Under the pieces are notes generated by a model. The model worked only from the letters and a program-made list of their open reading frames with translations, did not search any database and was not told the origin of the DNA. Made by a program: the position numbers and the translations under genes. A DNA stretch of 64,000 nt, taken from NCBI GenBank assembly GCA_016748015.1, contig JAAOMT010000040.1:570028-634027 (forward strand), read 5' to 3'. Positions 11,764-24,726 of this stretch are shown here, piece after piece; positions within the stretch are counted from its first letter, which is position 1; every line of letters starts with the position of its first letter. This stretch comes from Geosiphon pyriformis. Taxonomy: Eukaryota > Glomeromycota > Glomeromycetes > Archaeosporales > Geosiphonaceae.

Positions 11764-12575
11764 TAATTATTAATTGTGTAAGTAATCAAGTTAGAGTTCT
11801 GAATTGTTCTAAGTTTTAAATTATCATTAATTATATGAGTAATCAAGTCAAGATTTTGATTTGTTCTAAGTTTTAAATTATTATTAATTTTATAAGTAAT
11901 TAAGTCAAAATTTCAAATTGTCTTAAGTTCTAAATTATCATGAATTATATAAGTAATTAAGTTGAAGTTTCAAATTGTTTCAAGTTCTAAATTATTATTG
12001 ATTGTATGAATAATTAAGTTAGAGTTTTGAATTATTTAAGTTTTAAATTATTACTAATTTTGTAAGTAATCAAGTTAGAATTTCAAATTGTCTTAAGTTC
12101 TAAATTATTATTGATTATATAAGTAATTAAATTGGAGTTTCAAATTGTTCTAAGTTCTAAATTATCATTGATTATATAAGTAACTAAGTCGAAATTTTAA
12201 ATTGTTTCAAGTTTTAAATTATTATCTATTGTATAAATAATCAAAATGAAGTTTTAAATTGTTCCAAGTTTTAAGTCAAAGTTCTAAATTGTTCCAAGTT
12301 CTAAATTATTATTAATTGTATGAATAATTAAATCAGAATTTTGAATTGTTCTAAGTTCTAAATTATTATTAATTGTATAAGTAATTAAGTTAAAGTTTTA
12401 AATTGTTCCAAGTTTTAAATTATTACTAACTTTGTAAGTAATCAAGTTGAAGTTTTAAATTGTTTCAAGTTCTAAATTATTATTGATTGTATGAGTAATC
12501 AAATTAGAGTTTCAAATTGTTTTAAGTTTTAAATTATTATCAATTATGTGAGTAATCAAGTCGGATTTTTAAATT
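11764..12575. repeat. 57-bp tandem (satellite-like) array, about 14 degenerate units
   Basis: The unit reads approximately 'attattaattgtataagtaa' followed by 'tcaagt', 'agtttcaaattgtt' and 'aagttctaaatt'. Successive unit starts lie about 57 bp apart (for example 11,766, 11,823, 11,880). One unit near 12,240-12,300 is partly deleted. The array starts 15 bp right of the inner transposon and ends just before the outer transposase, so it belongs inside the outer element. Differences between units are mostly C/T or G/A. Confidence 0.8.
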
Positions 12576-12601
12576 AGCTTTATTCTAATTGTACTTTTTT
12601 T

Positions 12602-14200
12602 TTGTTTTTTGATTCTATCATATCTAATAGCAAAAAGCATGCTATCTTTTCAGTTTGTGTTTTACAAAGTTGTAAAAATATTACACTTTATAATAAGCTT
12701 ATAGTGCTTGATTGGTATCATGCAAATAATAAAAACCAATTAAAAACTGCAAAGCATTTTAAAGAAAACAGTTTTCTATACATAAAACAGTCTTTAGTTT
12801 CAGCTTAGATCAAAATAAACCAAATTTTTGTGCATAAACAAATATAATACATAATTTAACTAGCAAGTATATATGTATAATATATAATTTTGACTTTAAT
12901 AAAGCATTTGTTATTTTTGTTTAAAAAACAGAATTACATAAAATAATACTTACTACAAATATAATTCGAACTACTAATATAAAGTTCTATAATTAATTAG
13001 ATATTTCAAAAAATAAGTACTAAAAACTATTTAATAACTGGCTTAAAAACTTTAAAGACTATGTTAGATTATGTTTATTTTACTTTTATGGTAATATATT
13101 ATTAGCCAATATTAAGCATATTAAAAATAAATAAGTATATATAATTATATTTCTTACTGATTAAAAGTTATACAATATTTTCAACATAAATAAAACTGTA
13201 CTATTTTATGCTATATTACCAAATTAAAATCTTATTACAATATTATGTCATGATATTAAATAATCAAAAATGCAACTAATATTTGTCTTTATAATCAATA
13301 TTAATAGAATTAAATATTTGTTATTACTTATTATTAATTATGCTAAATGTTTACACTGTTTTTAAAAAAAACAGAAAAGCAACTTGGTTTTTAATATTAT
13401 TTAAACACTTATGTTTAAATGACTAATAATATTTTTTAACAATAGTTTGTTAATTAAAACTATTAACTACATAAAAAAAACCAAAACATATTGTTATTAG
13501 TAGACAATTTTGCTGGTTATAACTATTTTATGAAATTTATTACAAATATTCATGTAGAACAGTTTGTATTTAACTTAATAGCACATATTTAGCCTATAGA
13601 TACTGGAATTATTCATTGTTTTAAGGCATATTACTGTTGCTATTTTTTTTGTCATATATTGAATTTTTTTGATGATAATATTGATAATATTTATACAATT
13701 AATTAATTTCAAGCAATGTGTTTAATTTATAAGACATAAAAAAATGTTTCAAATAAAACAATTGCTTATTTTTGGCACAAAGTTGGTATTTTTTTAATCA
13801 ATACAAATAACAACTTTTAGAATAAAACTACAAACTTAGAAATAATAGCTAATTAGAATTAAAAAATAATATTAGAAAAAATTAAAGATTGTTACAAAAA
13901 GTTCAATTGTATATAGCCAAATTATATATACTTACCAATTAAAAAGTTAATAAATCTATCTAAAAAAAATGATACAATTACTTTAGAACATTTAAATAAT
14001 AATGAAATTGCAAATTATATTATAACAAATTATAAAACAAAGCATAATAACTCTGATGAAAAACAAAAGATACAGAAAATAATAAGTATTAAGGATATAT
14101 TAACTGCTATTACAAATCTTAAACAGTTTATAGAGCTTGAAAATAGCAAAAAATTTTATAATACAATTAGTAAGTTTGCTTATATTAAATATATACTTTA
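12602..14200 (+). pseudogene. Decayed pogo/Tigger-type transposase of the outer element
   Basis: The N-terminal open stretch 12,602-12,808 carries a Brinker/psq-like HTH ('NKLIVLDWYHANNKNQ', 'KTAKHFKE'). A first catalytic block near 13,174-13,210 reads 'NIFNINKTVLFYA', where the family motif is D-E-T, so Asp and Glu have become Asn and Lys, both G-to-A changes. The second block near 13,491-13,530 ('LLLVDNFAGYNY') keeps its Asp. The third near 13,590 ('PIDTGIIHCFKAYY') keeps its Asp. The three blocks lie in different frames, so at least two indels separate them. The C-terminal part near 13,650-13,800 resembles the transposase tail ('NNIYTIN'-like, 'TIAYFWHKVGI'). Clearly dead, and more degraded than the inner transposase. 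Confidence 0.75.
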
Positions 14201-14435
14201 TAAAAAAATGTAAAATAAACAAAAACAAACAACTTTTACAAGTTTTTTTAATATTGTATAAGCTAATTAAAGATTTTTATAAGAATATGCAAATAAATTT
14301 ATTTTTTAATAATATTATATTTATTATTATTATATGTATATTATATATATTTAAACTTAAAAAAATCCATAATCTGTAATAATCTATAGCAATTTATATT
14401 CACTAAAAGTATGAATTATTTTAAGTTTGACTGTA

Positions 14436-17400
14436 TTTTATTACTATATAATACTATTTTTTTGTTCTCTGTTAGCTTATTAATTTAATTATAATAATAT
14501 CTTTTTAATAATATATAAATAAAACCTTTTAAAATTATAAAAATTTATTTACAACAAAGATCAATAAATTAATATTAATTTTTTTATTTTTTTAATTTGT
14601 GTAATTGTTAGTTTTTTAATAATATATGAATTGGTTTTTATTAATTAATTAAAAACAAAAATAGAGCAATTATAATATTAAAATATTTTAAAAAATAGAA
14701 AAAAACTTGGTTTTAAGAACTTAGTTTTTAATTAATATACTTTTTTTATTAATTTTTTTGTTTCTTAAAAAAACTGTAAAATAATTAACAAATTTTGTTA
14801 TAATTAATATTTTAATTGGTTTAAAATTTTTTTTATTGTTTTACAAATAATTTAATTAAAAACTTTAGTTTAAAATATATTATAAAAAATATTATAACAT
14901 ATTTTGATAATATAAAAATAAATCTAAATATAAACATACATAATTTAATGGTTTTAATTTTAATTAAGCTATATATTATTATTTTTATATTAAATATAAT
15001 ATTAAATTTGTGTAATATAAAATTGTGTTAAATAATTAAAGCTGTTATTAATATAAATAGATTTAAATTACATGATATTAAATCTAATTTTACAACAAAT
15101 ATTGAATAAAAAACATCGTATTACTAATTTTGTAAAGAAAAAAAATTGATTTTTAACCATAATCAAAATAAATAAACATTTAAATATTGTATAAAATAAA
15201 ATAGTAAATATTATAATAAATAAAACTTTTGGTTTTAGGTTTTTGTTATTTTCAAACATTTGAAAAAATATGTGGAGATTTTAGATAATTAAATATTTTA
15301 AACAATATTAAGTATTTTATTAAAAAAATTATAATATAATTAATTATACTTATTAAAAAATTAGTTTAAAATCTAAATATATTTGTGTTTTTTTGGTTAA
15401 AAATATTAATTAATCGCAAACAGCTTTAGTTTGATATTTAAACTCTTATTTTTGGCCTGGTTTTATTAGTAAAACTTTATAAAAATTATTTAAAACCAAT
15501 TGTTAATTGCAATTAAAAAGATGTTATAATTTTTTATATTTAAGTATATTATATATTCATTGTAATAATATTGAGTTTTTAATTATTTATTTGTGTACAC
15601 AAAATATTTGGAAATTAAAAAAACTATTTTACATAAGCAATTAATTCTGTAAAAATTTTTGGTAAATGTTAAAATTAATTTGTTTTTAGTATTTTAGTTT
15701 TTATATATTAATATTAATAACCAGTTTTATATAACTATTTGTAAAATATTTGTGGCTAAAAGTTGGTTTAAAAAATTATAAAATTTTTTAGAAATGTTAA
15801 AGTAACAAAATTTAAGCTGGTCAATTTTTATTAAAATTTAATTTTTAAACATAAAAAAAATTTGTATTTTTAATATTAAGTTAAAAATAGAATATAAAAA
15901 AAAGCTTGATTGGTCTTGTTAATTTAGTATTTAATAATGTATAAAATTCTGTAATTGCATTTTCTAATAAGTATGTATAAAAAATAAACGTTTTTAAAAA
16001 CCAATTAATTTGTTTTAGTTTTAAAGATAGTTACTTATTTTTTTCAGATTAGCCAGAAATGTTTAGTTATATCAAGTATAAAATATAGCTAAGTAACTAT
16101 TATGTATAAAAAGTACATAAACTATATTTAACTTATGTAAAGCTTATATTTAGATACAAAATAAGTTAAATAGGTAACCATATAAACATTCAATTTATAT
16201 ATTTTTAATCTCAATAAATTTTTTTTAACATAATGTTAAATAAATTTAAAGCTATACAATACTTGTTTGGTTTTTTTGATGAGTTGAAATAAACAAATTT
16301 TTGTATTATATTCAATATATAAATTTGAATTGAATATGAGACATGTTTTTTATATTTGTTCACAATTAATAATGTTTTATTATATAATTTTTCTATTTTA
16401 AAGTACTTATCGTTTAACAGAGTACCTAATAAATATTAATTAATTTTTAAGTTTACACATTATTGTAGTTTTTTATATAATATTAATTATGTTAAAAATA
16501 CTGCGATAATTTATTTTCAATTAAAAAAACTAAAGATGAGCTATAAAATTATTCTGCTTTTGAAACAAAAAGTATTTTTAATTAATTAAAAACTTGCTTG
16601 TTTTAGTTCAAAATAAAAACCATGGTATTATGATTTTTAAATTAAAATATGATATGAATCAAACAAAAAATTTTTTATATTAAATAATCAGCAATAAAAT
16701 TAATAATAAAAAAGATGCTATGTTAAAACAATATAAGTTAGACAAAAAACTCCAACAGCAAAAATTAAAAATTAAATCAAAGATGTAATTATAAATGCAG
16801 TTGAACATTTTACTATGGAAAAGTTATTTGCAAGAAAATTGCTGCCAAAATTGTAAAACAGAATAAAGATTCCAAATAATAAAGGTGAAACTGCTACAGA
16901 AAAATTGACAAAAAAATAATACGACTTAAAGTTAATAAAGGCAGTAAAAACTTTATATTAATTAGATAAAAAAAATCATTAGAAGTTAAACTAGCAGAAA
17001 CAAAATGATTTAAACTATTGTATAGTTACTGAAATTTTGGTATAAAAAATAAAGTGCTGGAAATACTTGCTGAACCACCAAAAAGTATAAAAACATTTTT
17101 CTGAATAGTATAAATAAGACAAAAATATTTGAAATTGAAGATTTTGCATAAAATTACTCGACAGAGTACGCTTTAAAGCTATCTAAACTAGCCAGAGAAT
17201 GTATAGTTTAGGATAATATTACAAATAGCTCATTTCCAAACTTAAAAAATGGAGTGAAAACTTTGAAAATTACAAAACTCATTACCCTTTTAAAAACAGC
17301 GAGAAAAGATTTAAAATGTGTAAACTGTCTTTTAACCATAAAAAAAAACTTTTTTTTATACATTAAATAAACATAAAGGATATTTAAATAAACAACTTTC

Positions 17401-18640
17401 TCAAGCAATTCAGAAATCTTTAAATGAACTGTACTGAAATATTTTACCAAAACACTATTAATTAAATAAGAGTAAAAAAATTTATTATAAATCTTTTAAA
17501 TAATATTTCAAATTTTTAGTTCGGTTTGTTTAATAATATTCGGTATTTTATTTTTCTGTAAAATAAATACAAAAAATAATTATAATATTATATTTAAAGC
17601 ATTATTTAAAAAAGTCTTATGTAATAAAAAATCATATATTATTTTTTTTACAAATTATATTGAAAAATTTTCAAGCAAAATAAAAATTGTTAAAAAATGT
17701 AATATTAATAAGTATTATTATATTTGTAAAATAAGAAGTAAAAAATATAATTCAAGAAATTAGCTAAAAATTACTATAAATCAATATATCAAGCAATTTG
17801 TAAAACATTAACAAATAATTTAATTAGCAAACTATTTTAAAGAATTTTATTGCTTGTAATTAAACACAAAAAATCAAATAAGTTTAAAAAGATTTACTAA
17901 GAATAATTAGTTGTAAATCTTTTTTTCTAAACACAATTATTTAACAATATAATATACTTTTTAACAAAATTAAAATTGAATAAAATAAATAATTTTAAAT
18001 TCAAAAAGCAAAAAATCATGATTAAAACTGTCAATTTAACTATATAAATTTAAAACCAATTATTTATAAAAAAATTTAACATTTAGAAAATAATAAATTA
18101 ATAAAACCAATTTTGGTATTTATAAGATTCTTTAGCTTAATAATTTCTTTACTTTGGCTGTCATATAAACAATCATTTGAAATTAATTGTATTAAACATT
18201 ATTACAAAACCTTTCATCAAAAATAAATAAAATATTACCATCTTTAATATTGAAACCAAAAAAAGGATGTTTCCAATAAATTGCTCTAATTGAGTTTTTC
18301 AAAAAACAACAATTAAGAAACTTATCAGTTAATTTTGAAGCAAAGTAATTACCAATTATCTTTTTTAAACATTCCTTAATTCTGATAATAAAGAATTTTA
18401 TTCATTTTATCATGTTGATGTAAATTTATCAAAGAAATTCCCAAATTCGAAGTTTTTGTCAGAGATTCGACTTTTTACAGCCAAATAAATTGTGACTGAG
18501 CGTTTGATACCGAAAGTGGGGAAACAAAAAACTTCTAGGAAATATTTATCTGGAGAAAAAAGCTTCTCACCAAAGTCTCTGATAAACCAGAAGTATAGCA
18601 AAATCTCAAAAGCAAGAATCTTATTTAATTTAATTGTGAA
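14436..18640. other. AT-rich, CpG-poor region with unidentifiable coding-like fragments
   Basis: Very AT-rich throughout. About 14,490-14,610 resembles 6,880-7,000 left of the transposons (a shared AT-rich dispersed repeat). Between 16,780 and 17,450 short coding-like plus-strand pieces occur ('KAVKTLY', 'EYALKLSKLARECIV', 'KTARKDLKCVNC') split by stops and frame changes; probably another eroded element, family unknown. No other gene, TIR or RNA was supported. Confidence 0.45.
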
Positions 18641-20364
18641 CTAACTTAATTTTGCTTTGCTATTGTGAGTTTTAGGGATATACTTGAATTACACACCTAA
18701 CATTGTTTGGCAAGCCTAATGTTATTCCTTTTTGCAGATCCCCAACTTTAAGAAATTTTGGCACAAGACCAGTTTGCCGCTTCAATTGAACATTACATCA
18801 CATCACATTACATATTTATACTTCCATCTCCTTTCATCATAAGATTCGCTTCACTTTAAAGTATTCATGACAGAATATTTAATCCAAATAATCTTTCCTC
18901 TTTACAGCTATTGCTCCGATATTCTTGATCTATCTCAAATCTTATATAATGAGTATTCGATTATCAAATATCGTTTCTAATGAAATTCATTTGTTTGGTT
19001 ATTGGGTTTTGACGCCTTCAAAGGATTTTATGGACTTGATTTTTAATATTGTATCACATTTTTCTTTCCAAGGAAACTTTTAACATCTTATGTTGTGATC
19101 ATGATTCCACAAAATGAGGAAATTGGATTTAGAATTCAAGGTCCACAAAAGGGAGTAACTCGTTAACCCATTGTGATGTTCGGACTGTAGTAAATGCATT
19201 AAATTCAAATAATATGTAAGCTTGAAGAGAAATAAATATCTTTATTCAAATACAATTCTGTGTTTTTGATAATTTTCTAAATTCTATCGGTTAATTATAT
19301 AGCGAAAGATATTTTAAATTTGAAAATTTTACTAGGAGAGATTTCAATAATTTATACTTATTATAGTGGATTAGTGAAGGTGAGGCTTGAATCCCTTTTT
19401 CCGAACAAAATTTCTTCTGCCTTATTAGAATTTAATGACTGTTCAACGAATTTGATAAATTGTCTCCACTGCAAAGTTGAAAAATTTGAAATCAACCTTT
19501 ATGAATGGATTGTAAAACATTAATAATAGGCAATACTAAGCATTGCTATGTAACGCCTACCTGATCACTGTAGGACCAAGGCTCCATCAAGCAATGCCCA
19601 GAGGAAGATCCCCCGAGCGCAATTTTCATCTCTATCATAATCCCACAATTCCGGCAGTTGTACACTTTGTACCCTCCGATTCTTTGGATGTTGCCAAACT
19701 AACTACAAGTCTTAGATGTGTAAGCTTCTTTCTAATTAATAACACAGACCTCTAATACCTCAGCTTTGCTGATCAGGGGTTATCGAAAGCGATAATGCGC
19801 CCAACAAAGGATTTTCCGGACAGTTTTTCCTGTAATCTTTCTTTCTTGCGATTCACCATGTCCGACACTTAAAAAGGAAGAATGACAATTGCATCGAATT
19901 TACGGATAAAGAATCTAATTGATTTCCTGTGAATTACACTTTGCAGATGTATAACTTTTCGCCGCTTCCGAAAATCACTTTATGGAGTCGCCAGGCCATT
20001 TTATTCTTACGTTTTAAGGAGGATGCATATGAGATCATCCAAGTACTTGGAAATGCGATTTATACGTCCATTATAATGTTCGTCAATCTTGTCTACACCT
20101 TTTGTGGGAGAGTACTATGTAAAAGGTGCACGAACGCCAGAATCAATAGAGCTTGCATGAACAGAGCCATCCGCTTGGGATTTACAGAATTTTTGCGTCT
20201 CATATACACAAGCAAACTTCCATTCATTAATTTTGCGAGAGTACGTGAGGTTGCATCTTGTGAGGAACGGGCCACCTATTATTATGCCTCTTTTTTTCGA
20301 ATGAAGAGGCCAAAAAGCACGCTTATCAATATCCAGAATGGTGATAGGCTTATAAAGGTCGATT
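18641..20364. other. GC-balanced island, coding status unresolved
   Basis: Base composition changes sharply near 18,640: CpG becomes common. Overlapping open frames exist on both strands, for example 147 codons on plus (19,929-20,372) and 111 codons on minus (20,450-20,115), but none has a domain I recognise, and codon periodicity could not be decided by eye. Spliced transcripts are possible. I therefore annotate no gene here. Confidence 0.35.
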
Positions 20365-21035
20365 TCAAATAATTCTGTGGACTGTTTGTCGCAGATCTTT
20401 TTGATATCGAAATGATAGAAAGTGTGCTGATAGACCTTCCCGATTCCCATTACGCTTGATTACTTCTTCCCTAGCAATCAATGCTTCATCGATTGCCTCC
20501 ACAATTATATATTCACGGACGCTTTACAGTGCATAGCCCCAAGAGACACACAACAGTTTGCATAAATCTGTCCTTGCCCCATATTGCAGTTTTTTGGGTT
20601 TCTCGTCTCGGTGTTCATTAACGTCTTTTCCTGCCCGAACATCTGTGTAAATAGTGTACGGGTGAGAGTTTTTTCCATCTTCTGATGTTTGCGACGAGCT
20701 GCTGTCGCTTATCCCTTGCGTTTTTCGCCTGTTCTGGCCTTCTCGTCGATAGCTGGCAGCTCTCTTTCCCTGGATGTGGGAGATAAAGACTGGGTTGATG
20801 GCAACAAGGTCTTGGAAAAGTTCATGCTCGTCGGAGGTCAAATCGTCGAAGAGAACCACGAGTTTTGCAGGATGGAGGAAAAAGATATATTGGCAAAGTC
20901 TATTACGGCAGGTGACCGCAATTTCCATTCCGTGCCTTGTTCGTTCCAATAGGGTCTTAAGTCTCGATTGTTTGAAATTAATACCTGACCCGATATCGTT
21001 GAGGGGTTTGTAGATTGGAAATCGAGAGAGGAGGA
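20365..21035 (-). pseudogene. Broken minus-strand reading frame, unknown protein
   Basis: Open from about 21,035 ('FPIYKPLNDIGSGINF', 'LKTLLERTRHGMEIAVTC') through 20,527, one TAA at 20,526-20,524, then open again in the same frame ('VREYIIVEAIDEALIAREEV') to TGA at 20,367-20,365, about 223 codons. The first ATG lies at 20,949, but coding-like sequence extends upstream of it, so the true start or an upstream exon is unknown. The protein is mixed in charge, with a Ser/Gln-rich hydrophilic stretch ('SDSSSSQTSEDGK') in the middle. No domain recognised. The TAA is one transition from CAA (Gln), so this may be a recently inactivated gene, or a gene with an unrecognised intron. Confidence 0.4.
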
Positions 21036-21179
21036 GTTATTTTGTCGCTCGAGATCTTTCTGCTTTACACTAGAGAATGAGAATAGAGGTGGTGGTGGTA
21101 TCAGCATTTTGAGAATTAGCTCAAATAATTGTAATTTTACAAATAGTGCTGCGCAGCTTCATGATCTTCTATGACGAAT

Positions 21180-21336
21180 TCATGCATGATGCATCATGCA
21201 TCATGATTCATTCGTCACACTGGTATAAAAATAAATTTTTGTGGTCAAAAAAATTACCCTAAAAGAATGATTTATTCGTTACACTGGTATAGAAGATAAA
21301 ATTTTTGCGGTCAAAAAAAATTACTCTAAAAGAAAG
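21180..21336. repeat. ATGCATGA-type short repeat followed by a 64-bp tandem duplication
   Basis: 21,180-21,204 is a near-palindromic run of 'catgatg/catgcat' units. Immediately after, two copies of about 64 bp start at 21,205 and 21,269, sharing 'gtcacactggtata' / 'gttacactggtata', 'atttttg.ggtcaaaaaaa' and 'tta.cctaaaagaa' patterns. The copies differ mostly by transitions. Confidence 0.65.
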
Positions 21337-24060
21337 ACTAAACAAAATAAGACTGAATAAAAGGACAAAGAAACACATTATTTGTTACAAAGGCAGAAGC
21401 AAACATTCCAGAGCTCATTAATTTGATGAAGTCATAAAGCAGAAAATTGAGTCAGGGATCTGAAGAAAGCTTGCTAGTGACGACATTTAAGCCCTACAAA
21501 TTTATCCTTGGTATGTTTCCTTTGCGGGAATTTGAGGAACTGTAATGCTGGAACATGGTGTTTTCTCGTTCCTTTATCATATCATAGAATATTCAAAACA
21601 CACTAAATCAATACAAAGCGTCATTTTCCGATCCTAAAACTGACTGGCATATTATATGCTGTGCATGTATCACTCTGTCCAAAAAATTTTCGCTTTCTCT
21701 CAATTCACAAAAAAATTTATTGTAAATATTTTCTTTTAATCTACATCCAGTCTGCGATTTGAACCCATATATTGTTTTCTATATAAGCTCACAAGTGCGA
21801 AAATTTGCTTACCCAGAAATTAAGTCATCTATGGACTTTTCATTTACACTTACCCCCATTTTATTTTATAGCCTTTGCGTACTTTATAAAACTTTCTTTG
21901 ATCTCATCTCACTTTAACATTTTTAATCTGTGCACTATGACAATTTTACCAGTACTGCAGAAAAAAGAATAAATTTGTAGGAAGAAACTGGCCAAATCGC
22001 TTTTCGCTGAAAAGAAATTTCCACGGCATTTCGTCGATCGCTTTGAAACTCATGGATGGAAGCTTTTTGTTTTTTTGACATCCATACACAATTTATTTCC
22101 AGTGAACGTCAACACTGGTCGATATTGCTGTTAAATCTGCAATCTCGACTCCAACGGGCAAAATCAACACTTTTTTTGCTGGTTTAAGAAATCTTTTTCT
22201 CTGCTCAGTGTGTGTTAATTTCACACTCGGATGCTCGTCACTGTGTTTTTTCTATTCTCGCTTCATTGCGGGATAAAAGAAAACTATTTTTTTAATTATA
22301 GGCCTTTTTTTAGTTTTTTATTAAATTTGTGATGAGATGAAAAATCCTTGGATCAATTTGCCCCTAGAATTTCTATCCCTGGGCGGGACTTTTCGGGTAT
22401 GATTTCTTGCTTAAAAGAATGGGGACGGACTGTATTTAATTTTTATTTTTATACTATCTGAGTATTATTGCATATACAACTTGAAAGACGTAAATAAAAC
22501 ATATTTGCTTATTAGTATTAAATAAAAAATATTGATGAATGAGGTAATGACGCAATATTTGCCTCAAATAATACCATTCTTCATTCTAAAAAATTAAAAG
22601 ACAAATAAACTCAAATTGACACTAGGTGTAAGACTCCAAGATTTTTTGACCCTTCTTTTCATAATCAAAGCCTTTTTCATGCAAGAATAATGAAATTGGG
22701 AGCTTTCGTCAAATCAAACACTGAGTAAACCCATTCTGACTTTTCTTGAAACTCAAATACCTTCTTCGGCAAAAAAAAAGTTGATTTTGAATACCGATCA
22801 ACCGTCAAAAGACTTTAGCTTTGTTACTGCTGATAAAAGATCCATCTTTAAAAAAACAAACTTCTCTAGCTTTTAGATGTTCATTAATTATAAGATTAAA
22901 TTCTCATTTAAGCTCGCTTTTTAACTATTTTAATCATAAATATTATATAAATAGGGCCACTTTGATAAACTCAAAGGGATTAAAATAAATATAATAATAT
23001 TATTATTTAAGACAACTCAGGATGTAACAGATATTTTTACTCATTTTGGGCAAAGTTACAAAAATCAATTATAATCAATTCAAATTATTCAATTTTAAAT
23101 GAAAGAAAGATTTTTTTTTCCAAATGAGTGTTTTACATCTATTTTAAATATTTTTCAGAATATTTTGTGATTAAATAATCAGCTTTTTAATGATCTAATT
23201 TAAAAATTTAATAAAACTATTTTTAATTACAATCCACCATTTTGTATTATCTTTATCAAATACAATTAAATATTTAATTGTTAAAATGTTCCAATTTAGA
23301 TTACATGATATAATTTAACATTTTAGTAATGTTTTTGTCAATTTCAAATTTGAAATAATCTTTGAAAGAATTTCAATTTCAATTGAATGGACTTGTTGTT
23401 AATTATTATTAAATTTCTTATTCATTATAAAATTTTTAATAAGGTTGATAAAATGCTAAAATTGTTTTATTTTTAATTATTAATATTAATTTTATTATTA
23501 TTTCAATAGAATTTACTTATTAATTATTTTTAAAAAAAATACTTTAATATTAGATTTTGAGTAAAAATGAGTTTAAGAAATATATAATTAAATTTATTAA
23601 TTAAAATTTGAAGTTGAAAATATCTTAATTTTAATATTTTATATTGTATTATTAACTATTTAACAAATCAAATAATAATTATGACCACCGATATTTTTGG
23701 AAACAGAAAATTTAACACCTAAATATTATCAATATATTGTTACAAATTAATAATAAAACTTACAAAATAAATATTGTTAAATAATAGATATATATATTTT
23801 AATAAAAAAATTGGAATAATAACAATAAAAAATCAAATAAATATTTTGTTTTAAAAAGTATAATTTTTAAGATTAAAACACGTTGTACAATAATTTAAAA
23901 ATCAAATATAAATAATAATAAATAAAAAGTAGCATTAATATTATATGACTTAATTAATTTTTTTTTATTTTTAAAGCTTTAATTTTTGTTTAATGTTTAA
24001 TGTTTAATAAAACTTTTGCGAGTTTTTTATTAAGTAAAAGGGAGCATTTTAACAAATGAA

Positions 24061-24145
24061 GATATTGTGGCAAAGTCAATAATTTGTAATGGGTTGTGAT
24101 AATAAAATATAAAAAATGTCATTTATTCAAGTGAGAAAATAACAT
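24061..24145 (+). repeat. Dispersed repeat, copy 1
   Basis: Shares 'tggcaaagt.aataatttgt', 'aat.ggtt.tgataa' and 'attcaagt.agaaaat' in order with 32,408-32,490, same orientation. Nature unknown; perhaps the end of a non-autonomous element. Confidence 0.55.
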
Positions 24146-24339
24146 ATTTTTAAAGATTTGGGTTTTAAAAAAATTTTATAATTAAATTCAAGTCAAAATT
24201 ATTTAATAATTAATTAATAGTTTAAAAAATTCTGAAAATGAAATTTTTTTTTTATGTATTATTTTAATAAAAATTAATTCAGTGTTTTTATGCTATTATT
24301 TTTATTGTATTGTTATATATTAAATTTTTTATGTAGCAA

Positions 24340-24377
<38 letters not shown>
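24340..24377. repeat. (ATT)n microsatellite
   Basis: Uninterrupted ATT trinucleotide run of about 13 units. Confidence 0.9.
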
Positions 24378-24726
24378 CTATTTATTAACTTGATTATTGA
24401 ATTTTTATTAGTTATATAAACAAAATTTTTTAAAGCTTTAAAAAATATATTTTACACAGTAGAACAATTCAAATCAAAAAGCAATTTAAACAATATTTTT
24501 TAAATATTAATAAAAACAATTTTTAATGTGATTTGTGATAAAAAAAGTTTCTTAAATTTTTAGCTGTTGAAATATATTAAAAAATATTAAGTTATTTATT
24601 CTATTTATTAAAAAAAAAAAGATTTTCACATTTGAAAAAAAGTATAAATGATTTGATTTATTTAAAAAAATATTTATCATTTGAATAATAATAAAAATTA
24701 TTTATCAATACCAAAGTAGGACTATT

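Larger units (their letters stand above)
7247..14433. mobile_element. Outer pogo/Tigger-like DNA transposon (host of a nested element)
   Basis: The ends are terminal inverted repeats. The left starts 'tagtcaaacctaaaataatt' (7,247) and the reverse complement of the right end starts 'cagtcaaacttaaaataatt' (ending at 14,433). About 22 of 24 bases match and the two mismatches are C/T. Both ends abut TA (7,245-7,246 and 14,434-14,435), the target duplication expected for Tc1/mariner/pogo elements. Between them, besides the inner element at 7,487-11,747, lies a decayed pogo-type transposase in plus orientation (12,602-14,200) and a 57-bp tandem array. Removing the inner element leaves about 2.9 kb, a normal size for a pogo element. 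The transposase is frame-disrupted, so the element is not autonomous. Confidence 0.82.
21337..24726. other. Intergenic region
   Basis: No gene supported. Moderately AT-rich to about 22,900, then very AT-rich. A short dispersed repeat lies at 24,061-24,145 (second copy 32,408-32,490) and an (ATT)13 microsatellite at 24,340-24,377. Confidence 0.45.

Noticed and set aside
11764-12575. CRISPR-like array of regularly spaced repeats
   Set aside because: Units are contiguous without unique spacers, degenerate, and in a eukaryotic transposon; a satellite explains them.
19929-20372. 147-codon plus frame as a gene
   Set aside because: Overlaps equally long minus frames, has no domain, and coding strand could not be decided.
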